Assembly (NCBI GenBank): GCA_003427395.1
Contig: BFEA01000045.1
Location: 1,617,264-1,671,734, forward strand
Length of the DNA: 54,471 nucleotides
Direction of reading: 5' to 3'
Source: Chara braunii
Taxonomy: Eukaryota > Streptophyta > Charophyceae > Charales > Characeae
A program made the translations under genes and the position numbers. Below the pieces are notes generated by a model. It saw only the letters and a program-made list of their open reading frames with translations, was not told where the DNA came from and made no database searches. This document shows, one piece after another, positions 11,803 through 22,426 of this stretch. Each line of letters opens with the position of its first letter. Position 1 is the stretch's first letter.

Positions 11803-12236
11803 GACTGGGTCGGATTTGAAGTTGGCAAGTTGCCCCGGGATTATCATACGTATGGATAGAGCGGATTTGGAACCCAATAAGGGAAGAGGAAGGTTGGGAT
11901 GAGATAGCGGAAGACAGAGTGGATTCGGTCGGAACGGTTGTTCTCTCCGAAGACGGATGGCGCCTATTCTGCACTATGATAACAACGGGATAGGATCCAA
12001 TGTGGCTTCTAGGGAATGAGGAGGCGCGAACCCGAAGGGAGGGCGAGAGGTTCGTCAACGAAGGATGGGATGAAGTCAGTAGTAGAGTTGTAATGGGGGG
12101 ATGGAAGGAAGTCAAGCCTCCCAGCCTGCGGACGACAGCTTGGGTACCTGAGTTCGTGGCCGACTGGTTTGGGGGTTTCGACCATATCTTGGATGTGGTC
12201 GACTCCATGAAGGAGACACATATAGAATGTGCCTGA
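11803..12236 (+). pseudogene. Broken stretch related to the 294-aa protein
   Basis: Translating from 11803 gives DWVGFEVGKLPRDYHTY and then a frame change near 11850 into VWIERIWNPIREEEGWDEI and VVLSEDGWRLF. That frame runs to TGA at 12234-12236, interrupted only by TAG at 11991-11993. WIERIW and VVLSEDG echo WIETIW and VVLPEDG of the upstream 294-aa protein, although the two blocks occur in the opposite order. The C-terminal part (KEVKPPSLRTTAWVPEFVAD) is encoded by the 113-bp sequence that is duplicated at 12932-13044. I read this as a decayed tandem copy or exon remnants; a short intron instead of the frameshift is possible. Confidence 0.4.
12096..12208 (+). repeat. 113-bp direct repeat, copy 1
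   Basis: Runs from GGGGGATGGAAGGA to GACTCCAT and is about 93-95% identical by eye to 12932-13044. Most differences between the two copies fall at third codon positions of the frame KPPSLRTTAWVPEFVAD, suggesting a coding origin. Confidence 0.8.
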
Positions 12237-12329
12237 CTGACTGAGGAATTCTATAAGACCTCGTTGAAATACGGGCCCTTCTACGGTGATAAGGTATGAC
12301 GGCCTAGAGGTAGACGCGGCAGCCTGAGA

Positions 12330-12825
12330 TGCCTCCACCAATCAGGCAAGTTCCACTATTGATTATTTTCTCTCTCGCTCCTCTAATAATAATAATGATA
12401 ATAATAATAATAATAATAATAATAACTATAATAATCGTATAATAAAAAAAATAATAGTAATGATAATAATAATCATAATAATTATAATAATAACAATAAT
12501 AACGTATAACATCAAACTTCAACAATCAAACAGTATCATACATACGAGACCAGATAGTATTGACCTCGAGCTGTCAGTAGAACTGCATCACGAGATTCAC
12601 CAGATAGGAACACACCAAGAATTCATGACTGGCAATGCTGAAATAATCCCATCATCATCGCCAATGAAGATGGGATTATTTCAACATTGCCAGTCATGAA
12701 TTTTTGGTGTGTTTCTATCTGATGAATGTCGTGATGCAGTTCTACTGATAGCTCGAGGTCAAGACTATCTGGTATCGTATGTACGATACTGTTTGATTGT
12801 TGAAGTTTGGTGTTATACGTTATTA

Positions 12826-12876
<51 letters not shown>

Positions 12877-12930
12877 GAGGAGGGAGAGAGAAACTAATCA
12901 ATAATGAAACTTGCCTGATTGGTGGAGGCA
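12330..12930. mobile_element. Foldback-like palindromic element, about 600 bp
   Basis: The left arm starts TGCCTCCACC (12330-12339) and the right arm ends with its complement GGTGGAGGCA (12921-12930). Between them, in mirrored order, lie an AAT/ATT microsatellite, AACGTATAACATCAAACTTC, AACAATCAAACAGTATC, GACCTCGAG, TGCATCACGA and GAAATAATCCCATC. The arms meet at a loop of about 15 bases (12654-12668). The two arms are similar but not identical, so this is not a simple assembly mirror. No coding capacity and no clear target-site duplication is visible. It resembles non-autonomous foldback elements; a single arm occurs at 20185-20530. Confidence 0.75.
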
Positions 12931-12931
12931 A

Positions 12932-13044
12932 GGGGGATGGAAGGAACTCAAGCCTCCCAGCCTGCGGACGACAGCCTGGGTGCCTGAGTTCGTGGCCGAC
13001 TTGTTTGGGGGTTTCGACCATATCTTGGATGTGGCCGACTCCAT
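12932..13044 (+). repeat. 113-bp direct repeat, copy 2
   Basis: Second copy of 12096-12208, starting two bases after the right end of the palindrome. Translation in the matching frame gives KELKPPSLRTTAWVPEFVADLFGGF, so the coding sense is retained with Val to Leu and Trp to Leu changes. Confidence 0.8.
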
Positions 13045-13190
13045 ATATCAACTTACGAGAAGAGTACTCTTGTAGGAATACCCTAAACCCTCGTCTTCCG
13101 TCTAAGCTAACACAGTCTCAGATTGGTCAGCTTCAAAAGGGCAACAGGATAACCTTGTTAGGATTATCCTAATGCTCTCATGAAGAGGAT
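13044..13190. repeat. Inverted-repeat arm, partner at 14974-15119
   Basis: Contains TTACGAGAAGAGTACTCTTG and TTAGGATTATCCTAATGC. Its reverse complement matches 14974-15119 at roughly 80% by eye, with both ends preserved. The arm itself contains small stems, such as GGATAACC..GGATTATCC. Confidence 0.7.
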
Positions 13191-14700
13191 GCGCGGCGGT
13201 TCCACACCCTACCGGGAACGCAGAACCTCACGGTCGTGTCATGCAGGATGTATTCCTGAAAAAGAATCAGTCACCACTCCGACCGTGCGCGCGTGCTATA
13301 CCTCTCACGACACCCCATGACAGGTCGGGGAGCCACGAGGTACAACTTACCTCTACCCGAGGGGCTGTCACCACCTTCAGGTAGGCGTATCCCTGCTGAG
13401 CTACCGGCCAACATGTGAAGGCTTTTACATGCCTTTGTAGAGGTAGGTCGGCCGAGGGTGTTTGCTCGATCGCTGTAGCATAAAATGGGGTACGCGCAGT
13501 AGGACGCCTAGAACTGACCCGTTAGATATTCAGGTCGAACTTTTAAACGGCAGTTTATTTTCGCTATTACGTAATGTATCGTTTTCCCACTAAACATCAA
13601 CGAAACCATCTTTCTATCATAGAGCGTCCTATCTTTCTTAACAGGTTAGGACTTAACTGAACATCAGAATATATAGGAGTTAAATTGGACGTTTGATGAA
13701 TATGGAAGTATTATCGCCGAGAACCCTTCCCACTTTCACGTGCTGTGTGTCCGAGACTCTTCAACAATCCAGATCCAGTTCAATCCAAAATCACGCACAA
13801 AACAAACCTGCACAGAATAATGCAAAGACAGTTCACATACCATGCACTAACGGAGTCAACCATCAACCATTGACCTTATCTCTCACTTCCCAAATCATGT
13901 ATGACAACCCTATCTTTCTTGAGACGTAAGCCTAGCCCCCTCACATTTCTTCAAAGGACCCTTGAGAGTGACCATGACCTTTTAGGCAATGACCACAGGT
14001 GACAGTTTTACTGACCACAGGGTTTGAATTTAGAGGTGGGTATCAAGTCCAAGGGGAAAGTTGAATCGGTAACAACCGACCTGTTATTGAGAGGTAACAA
14101 AAAACTTGGTCCTTTCTGTAAAACTTTTTTCTTCAAATGCAATAGATAATCAGGGACATGCACACACAGATCAACAAAGATTCAACACCCCCACTTGATT
14201 TCTCACATATTGATATCTAAGGGTCGAGCCCTTAGACATGGGTAGTGAGCTCTGGGATCGCCATCCCAGGTCTAATCCCTTGTCTTACCCTCACAACCCT
14301 ACCCTAAGCCGTCTATCACTTTCTCCTTTCTCTAAAGGAGTCTCATGCCTGTGTCATAAGTCGTCTTAAGGAAACTCATATTTTTCCTACTCTCAGTCCT
14401 TGCATTTTCTCTCTTGGAAATAAACGTACCGTTTGACGCTTATGTAGACGAGATATAATTCATTCATCGTCGTGACCTTCCATCCGAAAGCCATCGACAA
14501 CTATGGACTACACGGTGATTCTTTTTCTACCAATATTCTTTTTTCCGCGGTCCTATCTTCTTTCCTTGTTTCCCTTTCCGGATACGTGAAGACCTTGCTC
14601 CAACAGGAGCATTATTCTTTCCTTTTTCTTCAATTTGTCCTGTCACACTCAAGTAGTAGATCGATTCAGACATGAATTTTCTGCTACTTGGCCAATACCA
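13191..14700. other. No supported gene; scattered hairpins
   Basis: Holds short stems such as CAGGA-TGTAT-TCCTG near 13241 and the separated pair CACGGTCG and CGACCGTG. On the minus strand a sequence matching a tRNA A box (TAGCTCAGCAGG, complement at 13392-13403) is present without a matching B box. Plus frames at 13693-13929 and 14472-14675 are unrecognised. Confidence 0.4.
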
Positions 14701-15393
14701 AGCAATTTGTTAGTCGAACAGACAGGTGAGTAAGCCGCACATGAGTATTGATCTCCCTTTTTGGCCCCACTTGATCTAATCAGAGTAGCAGGATAGCTCA
14801 CACATGAGCATCCTTCCTACAACAAATAGTTGAGGCTCCTACAGAAGCACCCTACTACTTGCTTTAGGTATCTTTCTGAAAGATTCGGTTGTCAGTATCC
14901 TTCCATAAGTTAATAACGGTCTGCGTGAAGAATAGGCGACCCGCGCAAGAGCCCCTACTATCACGTGACAAGGTCCTCTTCATGAGAGCATTAGGATAAT
15001 CCTGACAAGGGTACCCTGCTACCCTTCCAAAGTCGACCGCCCTGAGTCCCGGTTAGTTTGGGCAGATGACGAGTGTTTAGGGTATTCCTACAGGAGTACC
15101 CTTCTCGTAAGTGAATATAGAATCAAGTAGGTAATACACAGACCCCAACAAAGACCCGTCTACTACTTTCCTCGGGTAATGAGTAGTCCAGCCGTTAGAC
15201 AAGTAATAGGATGACTCCTACAGAAGCCTCCCTAGTACCGGTCTGGTGGTCGGACTGTCTGAGGGTAAGTAAGTCACGAAAGGAAGAGTAGAAATGTGAT
15301 TTCCTACTTTGTTCGTCAGCCTTAGATTCCCTCGAGCGAATAGGATGGCCCACCCTGGAGCCTTCTTTCATTATTTTCTAAGAATCAGACCCG
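14700..15393 (+). repeat. Diverged family of small hairpins
   Basis: Similar stems with the loop-side words CTCACACATGAG or TCCTACAGGAG recur: GGATAGCTCACACATGAGCATCC near 14791 and GGGTATTCCTACAGGAGTACCC near 15090, with weaker members near 14832, 14970, 15209 and 15340. Later members lie near 15432, 16300 (AGGTAACTCACACATGAGTACCT) and 16407 (GGCTCATACATGAGCC). Arms differ between members while staying complementary. Confidence 0.55.
14974..15119. repeat. Inverted-repeat arm, partner at 13044-13190
   Basis: Starts TCCTCTTCATGAGAGCATTAG and ends CTTCTCGTAAGTGAATATA, the complement of the ends of 13044-13190. The two arms enclose about 1.8 kb. No transposase lies between them. Confidence 0.7.
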
Positions 15394-16290
15394 TCTTCCC
15401 GTCACGACGACAGTCAATTCGGTAGGGAGTAAGGTAACCCACACATTAATATCTAGTGTGGTTCCCAAGTCAACGTCAGACACCCCTGCTCGTCACGACG
15501 ATAGTCGTTACGGTAGAGAGTATCTAATTTATCTCATAAGTATGTTAGCACTCTTTTCCCATCACGACGACAGTCGATCCGGTAGAGAGCACCTAATCTA
15601 GCTCATAAGTTGCTATCAGGTACCTCTGCCCGTCAAGACGACAGTCGATCCGGTAGAGAGTACTTAGATTAGTTCGTAAGTAGTTGTTCGTACTCTCGTC
15701 CCATCATGACGACAGTCGATCCGGTAGAGAGTACCTACTTTAGTTTATGAGTATTTGTTTGTACCCTCGTCCCATCACGACAACAGTCGATCTGATAGAG
15801 AGTACTTAGATTAGTTCGCATGAGTTTGTTTGTACTCTCGTCCCATCACGACGACAGTCGTTCCGGTCGAGAGCACTTAGATTAGTTTATATGTATTTGT
15901 TTGTACTCTCGTCCCATCACAACGACAGTCGATCCGGTAGAGAGTACTAAGATTAGTTCATAAGTGATTGTTTGTACTCTCGTCCCGTGACGACGACAGA
16001 TGTTCCGGTAGAGATTACGTAGATTAGTTCACATGCATCCGTTTGTACCCTCGTTCCATCACGACGATAGTCGATCCGGTAGAGAGCACCTGGAATAACT
16101 CATAAGTATTTGTTAGTGCTCTCTTTCCGTCATGACGACAGTCATTACGGTAGAGAGCACCTAGTTTAGTTCCTAGGTTATTGTTAGAACCCCCTTCCCG
16201 TCACGACGACAGTCGATCTGGTAGAGAGTTCCTAATTGATTTCATGAGTTATTGTTAGATACATCTGCCCTTCATGACGACAGTCGATCT
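15394..16290. repeat. 71-bp tandem repeat with conserved stem
   Basis: About 13 units containing CATCACGACGACAGTCGATCC, spaced 69-72 bp (for example 15634, 15705, 15776, 15847, 15918). Most units are bounded by GTACTCTC on the left and GAGAGTAC on the right, which are complementary and enclose a loop of about 29 bases. Two units show changes in both arms: GTGCTCTC/GAGAGCAC near 16116-16160 and GAAC/GTTC near 16197-16230. Confidence 0.85.
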
Positions 16291-16660
16291 GACAGATAAC
16301 AAGGTAACTCACACATGAGTACCTACGTGTCAACTCTTAGTCACGTCATGTGTGAGTACCTAAGTGTCAACTCTTAGTCACATCAGCAAATACATAAGTA
16401 GTGTGACGGCTCATACATGAGCCTCCATCGTCCTACTTCATTTTTCAAGTTCAATCAGTCTAGGTTCCTTCTTAGTTAATTTAGGTTCCTTCCATTTCAC
16501 CAAGCAGGATTCTTATTCCAATCATATATCATTTTCCCCTTTTGATTACCGTAGTCCTGAGGAAAGTACAAACAATATATCATACAATCATACGAGCGCT
16601 CCAATAGAAGGGCGTAGCCTGTAAGGGTATATGGGAAGGAGATAGTCATGCTTACCTCAT
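16291..16660. other. Hairpin remnants, then no supported gene
   Basis: CACATGAGTACCT and GTCAACTCTTAGTCAC are repeated twice near 16312-16380. A minus frame at 16497-16709 runs into the double hairpin and is not convincing as a gene. Confidence 0.4.
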
Positions 16661-16662
16661 GG

Positions 16663-16702
16663 TTCCCTGCCTCCAGAGTTCCTCCTGAACTCCGGCAGAG
16701 CT
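16663..16702 (-). ncRNA. Nested double-hairpin motif, copy on minus strand
   Basis: On the minus strand: CTGCC (16694-16698), GAGTTC, loop AGGAG, GAACTC, then GGCAG (16667-16671). The flanks CGATTGCGGGAGCT and GGGAACC are shared with the plus-strand copy at 45180-45232, but the inner stem sequence differs there with pairing kept. Whether it is transcribed is unknown. Confidence 0.45.
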
Positions 16703-17640
16703 CCCGCAATCGCCCTGTTTACTCGGTCACACCCAGTCGTCGTTATTACTTGTCCAATCCTTAGAGTCGGTAAGCCAGAATCACCTTAATGGGAATACAT
16801 CAGTCATGGTTGAAGAGGCAGGTGTCTTGAGGAGACCACACAATGATAAGTAGGGAGGAGGATGGAGCGGGGGTAGGCACCATCACATAGTGACCATGTT
16901 TCTCTCCTTCCCGTTGCCCCATAACCTCCGTCTCTCTCCGGCCGCCGTTTTGTATATATGTCAATTGAAAATAATCAAATAATAGCATTATTAAGGAAAT
17001 AAACCAACAATAATAATGGTTAATTATAATAATAATGATATAATATTAATAATAATAGCAATTATAACAATATTAGAAATAATAACATCATTTCTGATTA
17101 CTTTTTGTCAATGCTCTAAGATGATTCTGTAAATAGCAAGGGATAAGGAAAAGGAAAACATTTTAATCAATGTCTCTCATGCCAAAATTTTTCCCTACTT
17201 CTCACTCCTTCTTCTCATTAACTTCTGCCACACAGCCTTAGGTACAATCACATGCACGTCGTTCCGCATGCGACTCTCTAGGATCAAGTAGGCGTGCTTG
17301 TGGTCCCGCCCGCAGATTATGCTGACGCAATGCTCGTTGTTTCCGTGCATACGTTTGCAGCCGTGCGGGTGCATGCTTGCTGTTCCGCGTGACTGACCAT
17401 AGTCAGCTAATATCCCAGTCCTCTGGCTACCACACACACCACGTCGTACTTGAGCGCAGATATGGTGACAATGTCGCGTTCCCCGCGGCTACTATACAAT
17501 GGATTGTCCTTACGCTGCGTGTCCCTGCGCGCATCCACCCTCCTTACGCCCAATCCCTGCCTCTTGTTCAATAAGGCCTCGTACGTTCACAGTTGAACCT
17601 GCTGCTGTGACTAAGTTACCATTAATACTTCCTAATGATA
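16703..17640. other. No supported gene; AT-rich stretch
   Basis: AAT/ATA-rich sequence at about 16970-17090. A minus frame at 17195-17437 has an exon-like stretch (AYLILESRMRNDVHVIVPKA) but no recognised motif or splice context, so I do not call it. Confidence 0.4.
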
Positions 17641-17642
17641 GC

Positions 17643-17684
<42 letters not shown>
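17643..17684. repeat. (AAT)n microsatellite
   Basis: Uninterrupted AAT/ATA repeats ending in AACATTTAATG. It lacks the flanks of the foldback arms at 12.3 and 20.2 kb. Confidence 0.9.
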
Positions 17685-17685
<1 letters not shown>

Positions 17686-17699
17686 TTTAATGATTCAAG

Positions 17700-19800
17700 G
17701 AAGGTAAGATGACAGACTTCTATCTGCCAGGCCATATTGAAAGTAAGAAAGTCTGACATAGTCTGGAAAACAGGACTGCACTTGATACCGTACCAGAATA
17801 CTGAGGTCGAGTATCAATGAGAACATGCTCTCGCCATCACCAACATACGTGTCCAGATTCTTCTCTTACTCGACGCCCAACCTACTCCCTACACAAATTG
17901 GCAATGCAACTGTCGACGTCGGCAATCAACAAGACACCTGAAGATGCCGACCATTGCAGGCTGTCGCCCATAGCAGGTATGTGCCAGCACATTTCCGTCA
18001 TCGTTATCCTTCTCTCTTTCTCTTTTCTCCCTTTCTGTGCCATGTTTGCCCTTTTGTTTGTCTGTATTCATCTATCTGCTCGGTACTTCATGTGTGTCTT
18101 ATTCGTGTCTTGGTTGTTTGTGCAGTTGTCTGTCTGTTTGTTTCTGTTTGTCTGTCTGTCTGTGTTGGTTTCGTATGCCTGACGCTGCCTGTCGCCGCCG
18201 CCGGCCTTTAGCTGTCAGTCTGTATCTGTTTGTGACAGGTCCGCCACATCTGTCAGGTATCGTATCTCACCCTCTTGCTTCACTCGCATGCATGCGTCCA
18301 TTGGCGAGACGGTGAGCTCTTATCCTTCTGTCAAATGATCCATTGGGCAGACTACCTGTCTTGTCTGTTTGTTCTTGTCTGTCTGCCTCCGTATTCGTTT
18401 GTCGACATCCGTCTGTGTCGGTAAGCCAGTTTTGTACCCGTCTGTTCCGACTATCTTCTTGCCAGTCTTTCTTTCCTGTCTTGTTTGTCTGGTCGGTCTG
18501 AATGTCTGCTTGGTCTGTCTGCATATCTGCTCCTCATCCGTTTATCTGTCTGTCAGCGTATCTGTTAGTGTATTTGTCTGTTGGTCTGTGCATGTGCGTA
18601 TATCCGTCTGCTTGTTTGTGTATCTGCCTGAATCTGTCTGTTATGCATATTTGGTCATCTGTCCGACGCTATTTGTATGCGCCCGTCTGTGTCGTGGTCA
18701 CGACTATAAGATTTTAGTCATGGCCGTATCTGCCGTATTCCGGAAAGGCTAAGGCCGTTGCTGCTGTAGGGCCGACGGGCCAAATCCACAGGCTTCCTGC
18801 AGATCCGGAAGCGGCCCCTCATCCGTTGCTTATACCAGGCTAGAGGCAAGTGGGTTGTGGTAATTCCACCCCCACTGAGTCAGCGGTACCCAGTCCCTGT
18901 CTCACTCAGTCCAACCAGCGAGTACCATACGAGACCGTGTGTACCGGTCCTGGTCAGTCCGAGCCCAGTCCAGCAAGTACTGTATAGGCTTGTGTGTACC
19001 CAGGGCAAATGAAAAAGGGGTAGATCAGCGAGCTACAGGAGTATAGGCCGAGAGGCGGAGTCCTGTCATTCATTCATTCCTGCCTTGAGTCATGCGGAAG
19101 TGCTGCCACAGCGTCCCGAGCAAAGTGGTCTGTAGTGACCCCATAAACGAGGTGGGCGAGAGAGGAGCTTGGCCATAGTGATAGGGTAACAGCGGCCATA
19201 GCCGCCATAACTGTAGTGTTAGTGTTAGTGTGTGTGTGTTTATAATCTGCGTCGACATATCTGCGTCTGTGTTTGTTGGTTGGTCCGTCCGACTGTGTCC
19301 GTCGGTTTGCCTGTTTGTTCGCGTCTTGTGGTTAGAGTGTCTGTGTCTGTCTGTTTCCCTGTTTGTGTCCGTTACCTGCCAAGTTGGGCGATGAACATAG
19401 AAACCGAGGATCCGCAATGTGATAAAAATGACGGAATGGACAATGTTGTGCAAGCAAAATCTCAACAAGAAATGTGCATTCTAATACACACAAAATGGTG
19501 CCGAATAGCACAGGGAAGACTCAGATGCAAGGCCTGACCTGCCCAGGACTGACCTCGTTTACACAGTATTAGATAGCAAAGCAAAATGCAAGTGACTAAC
19601 CCAACCAATGTTTGTATGCAGACCAAACATACACCGTATCCTTTACTAGTTGTGAAGGAGCTTGGCGTTGTACACAAGAAGAAAGCGCCAGGTCCAGGTA
19701 TACACAGACGAAGAGGAGGTAATCAGACGAAAGGAAGGAGAGAAATGGGAAAGTCATCAATGCCAAGTCTCTGTCACAAGTCCCAAATAATCCCTTGTTG
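17700..19800. repeat. TGTC/TGTT-rich low-complexity sequence
   Basis: From about 18040 to 18720 and again at 19205-19370 the plus strand is dominated by degenerate GTCTGTCTGTTTG. Between them (18850-18990) a short unit with CCAGTCC and CGTGTGTACC is repeated twice. The Cys/Leu/Val-rich frames are products of this repeat. Nothing gene-like is supported in 19370-19800. Confidence 0.7.
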
Positions 19801-20184
19801 CAATGTCTGAAGTTCAAAGGTCGAGTCTGGATCCGATGTCATCAAACTCTTTCTCTCTTCTCTCACAGTCCGCAGATGTAGTGAAGTCAGAGGATGGGAG
19901 GGGGGAGAAGGAGATGGTGGTCAGAGAAGAGGAAGAAGAAAAACTCCCTCTCCCTGTTACGGGCCAGGTACTGTTGGCGCTGTGCTGCAGGTACCCTGAA
20001 GACGAAGCCCGAGTAACAACGCTACAGGTAAGTACCCCTTGTTTCGGCCCTGTTTCTTTCTCTCTCTCTCTCTCTCAAGTGCTATCCTACCTATGGCGCC
20101 CATACTATAGACGACAAATCCTAGATAGCCTATAGTACAATGTTGAATGACAATGGCAACAAATCTTTAAGCCCAAACAGATCT

Positions 20185-20299
20185 TGCCTCCACCAAGCAG
20201 ACAAGTTCCACTATTGATTACTTTCTCTCTCCCTCCTCTAATAATAATAATGATAATAATAATAATAATAACTATAATAATCGTATAATAACAAAAATA

Positions 20300-20363
<64 letters not shown>

Positions 20364-20530
20364 CAATAATAACGTATAACATCAAACTTCAACAATCAAA
20401 CAGTATCATACATACGAGACCAGATAGTCTTGACCTCGAGATGCCAGTAGAACTACATCACGAGATTCACCAGATAGGAACACACCAAGAATTCATGACT
20501 GACAATGATGAAATAATCCCATCATCATCG
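20185..20530 (+). mobile_element. Single arm of the foldback-like element
   Basis: Begins TGCCTCCACC as at 12330 and ends ATCATCATCG as at 12651-12660, exactly where the loop of the palindrome starts. It contains the same order of landmarks: AAT microsatellite, AACGTATAACATCAAACTTC, GACCTCGAG, GAATTCATGACTG. The second arm is absent. Confidence 0.75.
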
Positions 20531-20952
20531 TCAACTAAGAACCAGAGCTGATTTCCTATCCGGCGCTCGGCGCCCAGACTACATGTGGCAGTTCCTAACT
20601 AGCCTATACTTCACTGCAGAGGCCGACGACAACAGCTCTAAGAAGCATGATCACACAACGACCAGTGTCGCATGCTTCCTGCACCAGGTATGCCTCTCCT
20701 TTCACTCACAACCTCGTTCCCGAACACACAGATGCCTCGTATTTCCAAGAACCACGATGCCCCCTCTTTCATCTCTCTCTTTCTCTCACTCCTCATACAC
20801 ACACACACATACACTCGTCTCCTTCCCATTCACTCATCCGCCTTCTTTAGTGAGAGCCCGTTTTCCAACTTGCCCGTGTAATTTATTCCTATCGCACTAA
20901 TTCCCCGCATGGTGCATAGCTGGTATTAAAGGTGAGACCCAATCGCATTAGT

Positions 20953-21012
20953 AGCAAAAATAATAATAATAATAATAATAAAATATTAATATTAATAATA
21001 ATAATATTAAAA
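20953..21012. repeat. AAT-rich microsatellite
   Basis: AATAATAATAATAATAAAAT followed by degenerate ATTAATAAT. A related AT-rich run is at 21660-21790. Confidence 0.85.
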
Positions 21013-21291
21013 AAAACGACTGTATACACTCCATCTTACTTGTCCGATACATTTGAATGGAGGGTGAGCTGCAATCGGGATGTGAAGGTCAGGCATCCGA
21101 CTAAGGTGATAACGAGCTACCTCGGTAAGCCTCTCTTTTTCTCACCTTCACACTTCCTCTCCCTTTCTTCCCTCCGTCCACCTCCTTTCCCTCCAAGTCT
21201 CTGTTCTTCTACCTACAACCCTCTTATCAGTCGAATCTATCAGATAGACGAGGGCCAAGTCATCAAGCAAAGCTGTAAATAGTCAGGGTCT

Positions 21292-21650
21292 GTGCGGTGC
21301 GTGTCTGGGCTGCTCGATAGCGTAAGCATACGCGCGATCCTTGCCAGTGGTTACGCTTCTCCTTCTCTCCCTCGTTTCTCACCGCCGACTTCATCCTCCT
21401 TTCTTTCCCGTATGCTAGCCCTTCCTCCTTCTTCATTACTTGTTTCCTCCTTCCCTCCAAATGGTAAGCTTTTAAAAGAACTTCTCATAGCGTCCCCAGA
21501 GGCAAACTGCCTCGATCTCCGCAATCCAGACCCTTCACTGGACCATTCAATTGGTAGGAGCAACGGTGGTGTATACAAAGGGCGGGGACGTAATCAGCGC
21601 GAGCTGATGACTCGTGCTTACTAGGCATTCCTCGTTCAAGTTCGATAATT
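21292..21650 (+). other. Unassigned open stretch
   Basis: A plus frame to 21624 ends with a protein-like tail (LLKELLIASPEANCLDLRNP and SNGGVYKGRGRNQRELMTRAY split around 21540). Its first half is a CT-rich intron-like tract. It might be a terminal exon of the preceding candidate gene; no domain is recognised. Confidence 0.2.
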
Positions 21651-21844
21651 TTACCAATCTACCACCGGTAATAATTAAACAATAGTTAATAATTCGTAAT
21701 AATAAACAATAAAAAATATAAATAATAAATAATAAATAATAAATAATAATAGTAGTAATACTGGCAATAATAAATCATAATAAAATATCCTACCTACGTT
21801 GACGGTCTGATTCATTCACGTTGGATCGTCCATCAGCAATTACG

Positions 21845-22073
21845 GCTTATACTCCCCTTCTCTCTCTCTCTCTCTCACACGCACACACATACGCATACAC
21901 ACATATACACACACATACACACACACACACACAGACAGAAGCTCCATCGATGGATGAGCAAGAACGAAATGAATTTTCAGCTGAAACATGGAAATATACA
22001 CTGTCACTTTTCGATTTGTTCGTCCTATCGATCCAAGTAGCGCACGTTGAGCAACGGGTGGGAGACTTATCTG

Positions 22074-22112
<39 letters not shown>

Positions 22113-22158
22113 TACACACACATACACACACATACACACACATACACACACACACACA

Positions 22159-22199
<41 letters not shown>

Positions 22200-22355
22200 G
22201 CTCCATCGATGGATGAGCAAGAACGGGATGAATTTTTAGCTGAAACATGGAAATATACACTGTCACTTTTCGACTTGCTCATTCCATCGATTTAAGTAGC
22301 GCGCGGCAGGGTGCGTGTTGGAGACTTAGCAGTTGGCCAAGATTGGAGACTTATC

Positions 22356-22426
<71 letters not shown>

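Larger units (their letters stand above)
19803..21282 (+). other. Possible multi-exon gene, product unknown
   Basis: Three stretches look like exons with GT donors. First, 19803-20027 encodes an acidic segment and LLALCCRYPEDEARVTTLQ, followed by GTAAGT. Second, about 20546-20687 encodes RRPDYMWQFLTSLYFTAEAD and SVACFLHQ, followed by GTATGC. Third, about 21015-21124 encodes YTPSYLSDTFEWRVSCNRD and KVITSYLG, followed by GTAAGC. The gaps are pyrimidine-rich or hold microsatellites and, in the first gap, one arm of the foldback element. The codon phases of the first two do not join directly, so an exon is missing or a boundary is wrong. I recognise no domain. RNA-seq would decide. Confidence 0.25.

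Noticed and set aside
13350-13410. tRNA gene on the minus strand
   Set aside because: Only the A-box word TAGCTCAGCAGG is present; no B box or cloverleaf can be drawn.
21840-22266. Cys/Val- and Thr/His-rich open frames
   Set aside because: They are translations of (CA)n and (CT)n microsatellites.
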